From JAFAGX01 sp963759875 (GTDB lineage Bacteria; Acidobacteriota; Terriglobia; Terriglobales; Acidobacteriaceae), in the NCBI GenBank assembly GCA_963759875.1, contig CAVXBB010000015.1, positions 1,798,001 to 1,862,000 of the forward strand: a DNA stretch of 64,000 nucleotides, read 5' to 3'. Position numbers and translations under genes: made by a program. How positions within the stretch are numbered: the first letter of the stretch is position 1; each line of letters opens with the position of its first letter. This document shows positions 63,223-64,000 of the stretch, in pieces. The notes below the pieces were generated by a model, which worked only from the letters and a program-made list of their open reading frames with translations, was not told the origin of the DNA and did not search any database.

Positions 63223-64000
63223 TTATGCTTCTCCCATCAGGGGTCCGTGCTGAAAATGGTATTGCAGAATTTTGGCCGCCAAAGCGGGGCTCATTGCGGG
63301 AGTTTCGGCCGCGACAGTGCGTACGACTTCGCCGCGGCACAGAACTTCGGTCGAGGCCAGTCCGGCAATTTCCGCCGGCAAGACCAGATTGATTTCCAGC
63401 TGAACGTTTGGAGCCACGGTTTCCTCCGCACGGAACAAAAGTCCGGAGCGACTGATGTTTTCCGTCGTGCCCATTCGCCAGTCGTCTTGACCAACCGGGC
63501 GATAGCGCAGTGGCAGGTTGAGTTTGAACCTCTGCGCGCGAAAGGGTGCTGGCTTGTGCTTTGCAGAAGATGTTTCACTTGAAGCTGCGGGCATAAGGCC
63601 CCCTTGGGCAACTGGTGTATCGAGCGCTTGCCGCACTCTCGCCCTGAGCGCGGGAAGAGTAAAGGGTTTTTGCAACAGATTTATTCCCGGTTCCAGCGTA
63701 CCGTTGTGGCCGATGGCGTTCTCGGTATAGCCGGACATATACAGGACCCGCGTTTCCGACCTCGCGGCAGTGATTCTTTGGGCCAACTCGCGCCCGTTCA
63801 TTCCCGGCATGATCACGTCAGTGAGTAGCAAATGAACAGGGCCGGAATGCGCGGCTGAGATTTGCAACGCGATATTAGGATCTGCGGCTTCGAATACCGT
63901 GTAACCTTGGGCTTGCAGAAATTGCTGCGTAAGCTCCCGGACCGTGCTTTCATCTTCAACCAGAAGAATGGTTTCTTGACCGCGCGCTGATTCTTCGAGT
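63223..64000 (-). CDS. Receiver-PilZ protein or hybrid kinase end (5' truncated by window edge)
   Basis: The frame is open from the right edge of the window to its stop at 63223, about 259 residues. It begins with GQETILLVEDESTVRELTQ, a receiver with phosphoacceptor Asp in LLLTDVIMPGMNG, the GYTENAIG segment and LQKPFTLPALRARV. A linker leads to a PilZ-like beta-barrel (FRAQRFKLNLPLRYRP, TENISRSGLLFRAEE, LEINLVLPAEIAGLAS). PilZ domains often bind cyclic di-GMP through RxxxR and (D/N)xSxxG; here the second part is NISRSG and the first is a possible RAQRF. The receiver sequence type suggests that the missing upstream part may be a histidine kinase. Confidence 0.75.
   Translation of the reverse strand, partial: LEESARGQETILLVEDESTVRELTQQFLQAQGYTVFEAADPNIALQISAAHSGPVHLLLTDVIMPGMNGRELAQRITAARSETRVLYMSGYTENAIGHNGTLEPGINLLQKPFTLPALRARVRQALDTPVAQGGLMPAASSETSSAKHKPAPFRAQRFKLNLPLRYRPVGQDDWRMGTTENISRSGLLFRAEETVAPNVQLEINLVLPAEIAGLASTEVLCRGEVVRTVAAETPAMSPALAAKILQYHFQHGPLMGEA

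Noticed and set aside
1..64000. tRNA, rRNA and CRISPR arrays
   Set aside because: I looked in all gaps for cloverleaf ends, rRNA-like conserved stretches and regularly spaced repeats and saw none; the scan was by eye only.

Overview
The window looks like part of an Acidobacteriota chromosome (Terriglobia/Koribacter-like). The reasons are the large Oar-like TonB-dependent receptors with carboxypeptidase-regulatory N-termini, a VWFA-related secreted protein, a DUF1326 protein, GAF proteins with proline-rich tails, a hopanoid glycosyltransferase and a Ser/Thr kinase with a TolB-like propeller. These are family-level impressions; no 16S gene or other marker settles the taxonomy. No rRNA, tRNA or CRISPR array was seen.

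Layout. 0-10.6 kb: the end of one outer-membrane receptor, a GatZ/KbaZ sugar-bisphosphate aldolase subunit, a dehydrogenase remnant, then a minus-strand run of GAF/proline-rich protein, Oar-like receptor and secreted phosphatase-like protein. 11-16.7 kb: HpnI glycosyltransferase facing a histidine kinase - response regulator - GT39 operon, and a CGNR zinc-finger fragment. 16.7-22 kb: anion transporter, acetamidase/formamidase, GAF/zinc-ribbon membrane protein and small secreted or membrane proteins. 22-26 kb: System II cytochrome c maturation (ResB, CcsB) with a histidine kinase.

26-42.6 kb is the standout region: three multiheme c-type cytochromes (16, 4 and 12 heme motifs by eye), four NHL beta-propeller proteins, a parvulin-type prolyl isomerase, an outer-membrane beta-barrel, two tandem TPR proteins and a secreted methyltransferase-like protein, beside the cytochrome c maturation operon. 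Both of its intergenic control regions carry a perfect TGTGA-N6-TCACA CRP/FNR-type palindrome. I read this as an extracellular or trans-outer-membrane electron-transfer island. From about 25.4 to 36.7 kb nearly every gene is broken by one-base indels while motifs stay intact, which looks more like sequencing error than decay.

42.6-51 kb: VWFA protein, PhoU-PhoR-PhoB, a solo hydantoinase/oxoprolinase, and recA. Between the last two lies an unrecognised tandem structured RNA with a promoter upstream and a terminator-like U-tract just before the hydantoinase gene: a candidate tandem riboswitch. 51-64 kb: a MITE-like element and an IS110-family insertion sequence, a Tat-exported two-subunit molybdenum hydroxylase, a Ser/Thr kinase, an ADP-forming acyl-CoA synthetase/acetyltransferase, a 55-residue membrane protein, a coiled-coil zinc-ribbon protein and the end of a receiver-PilZ protein that runs off the window.
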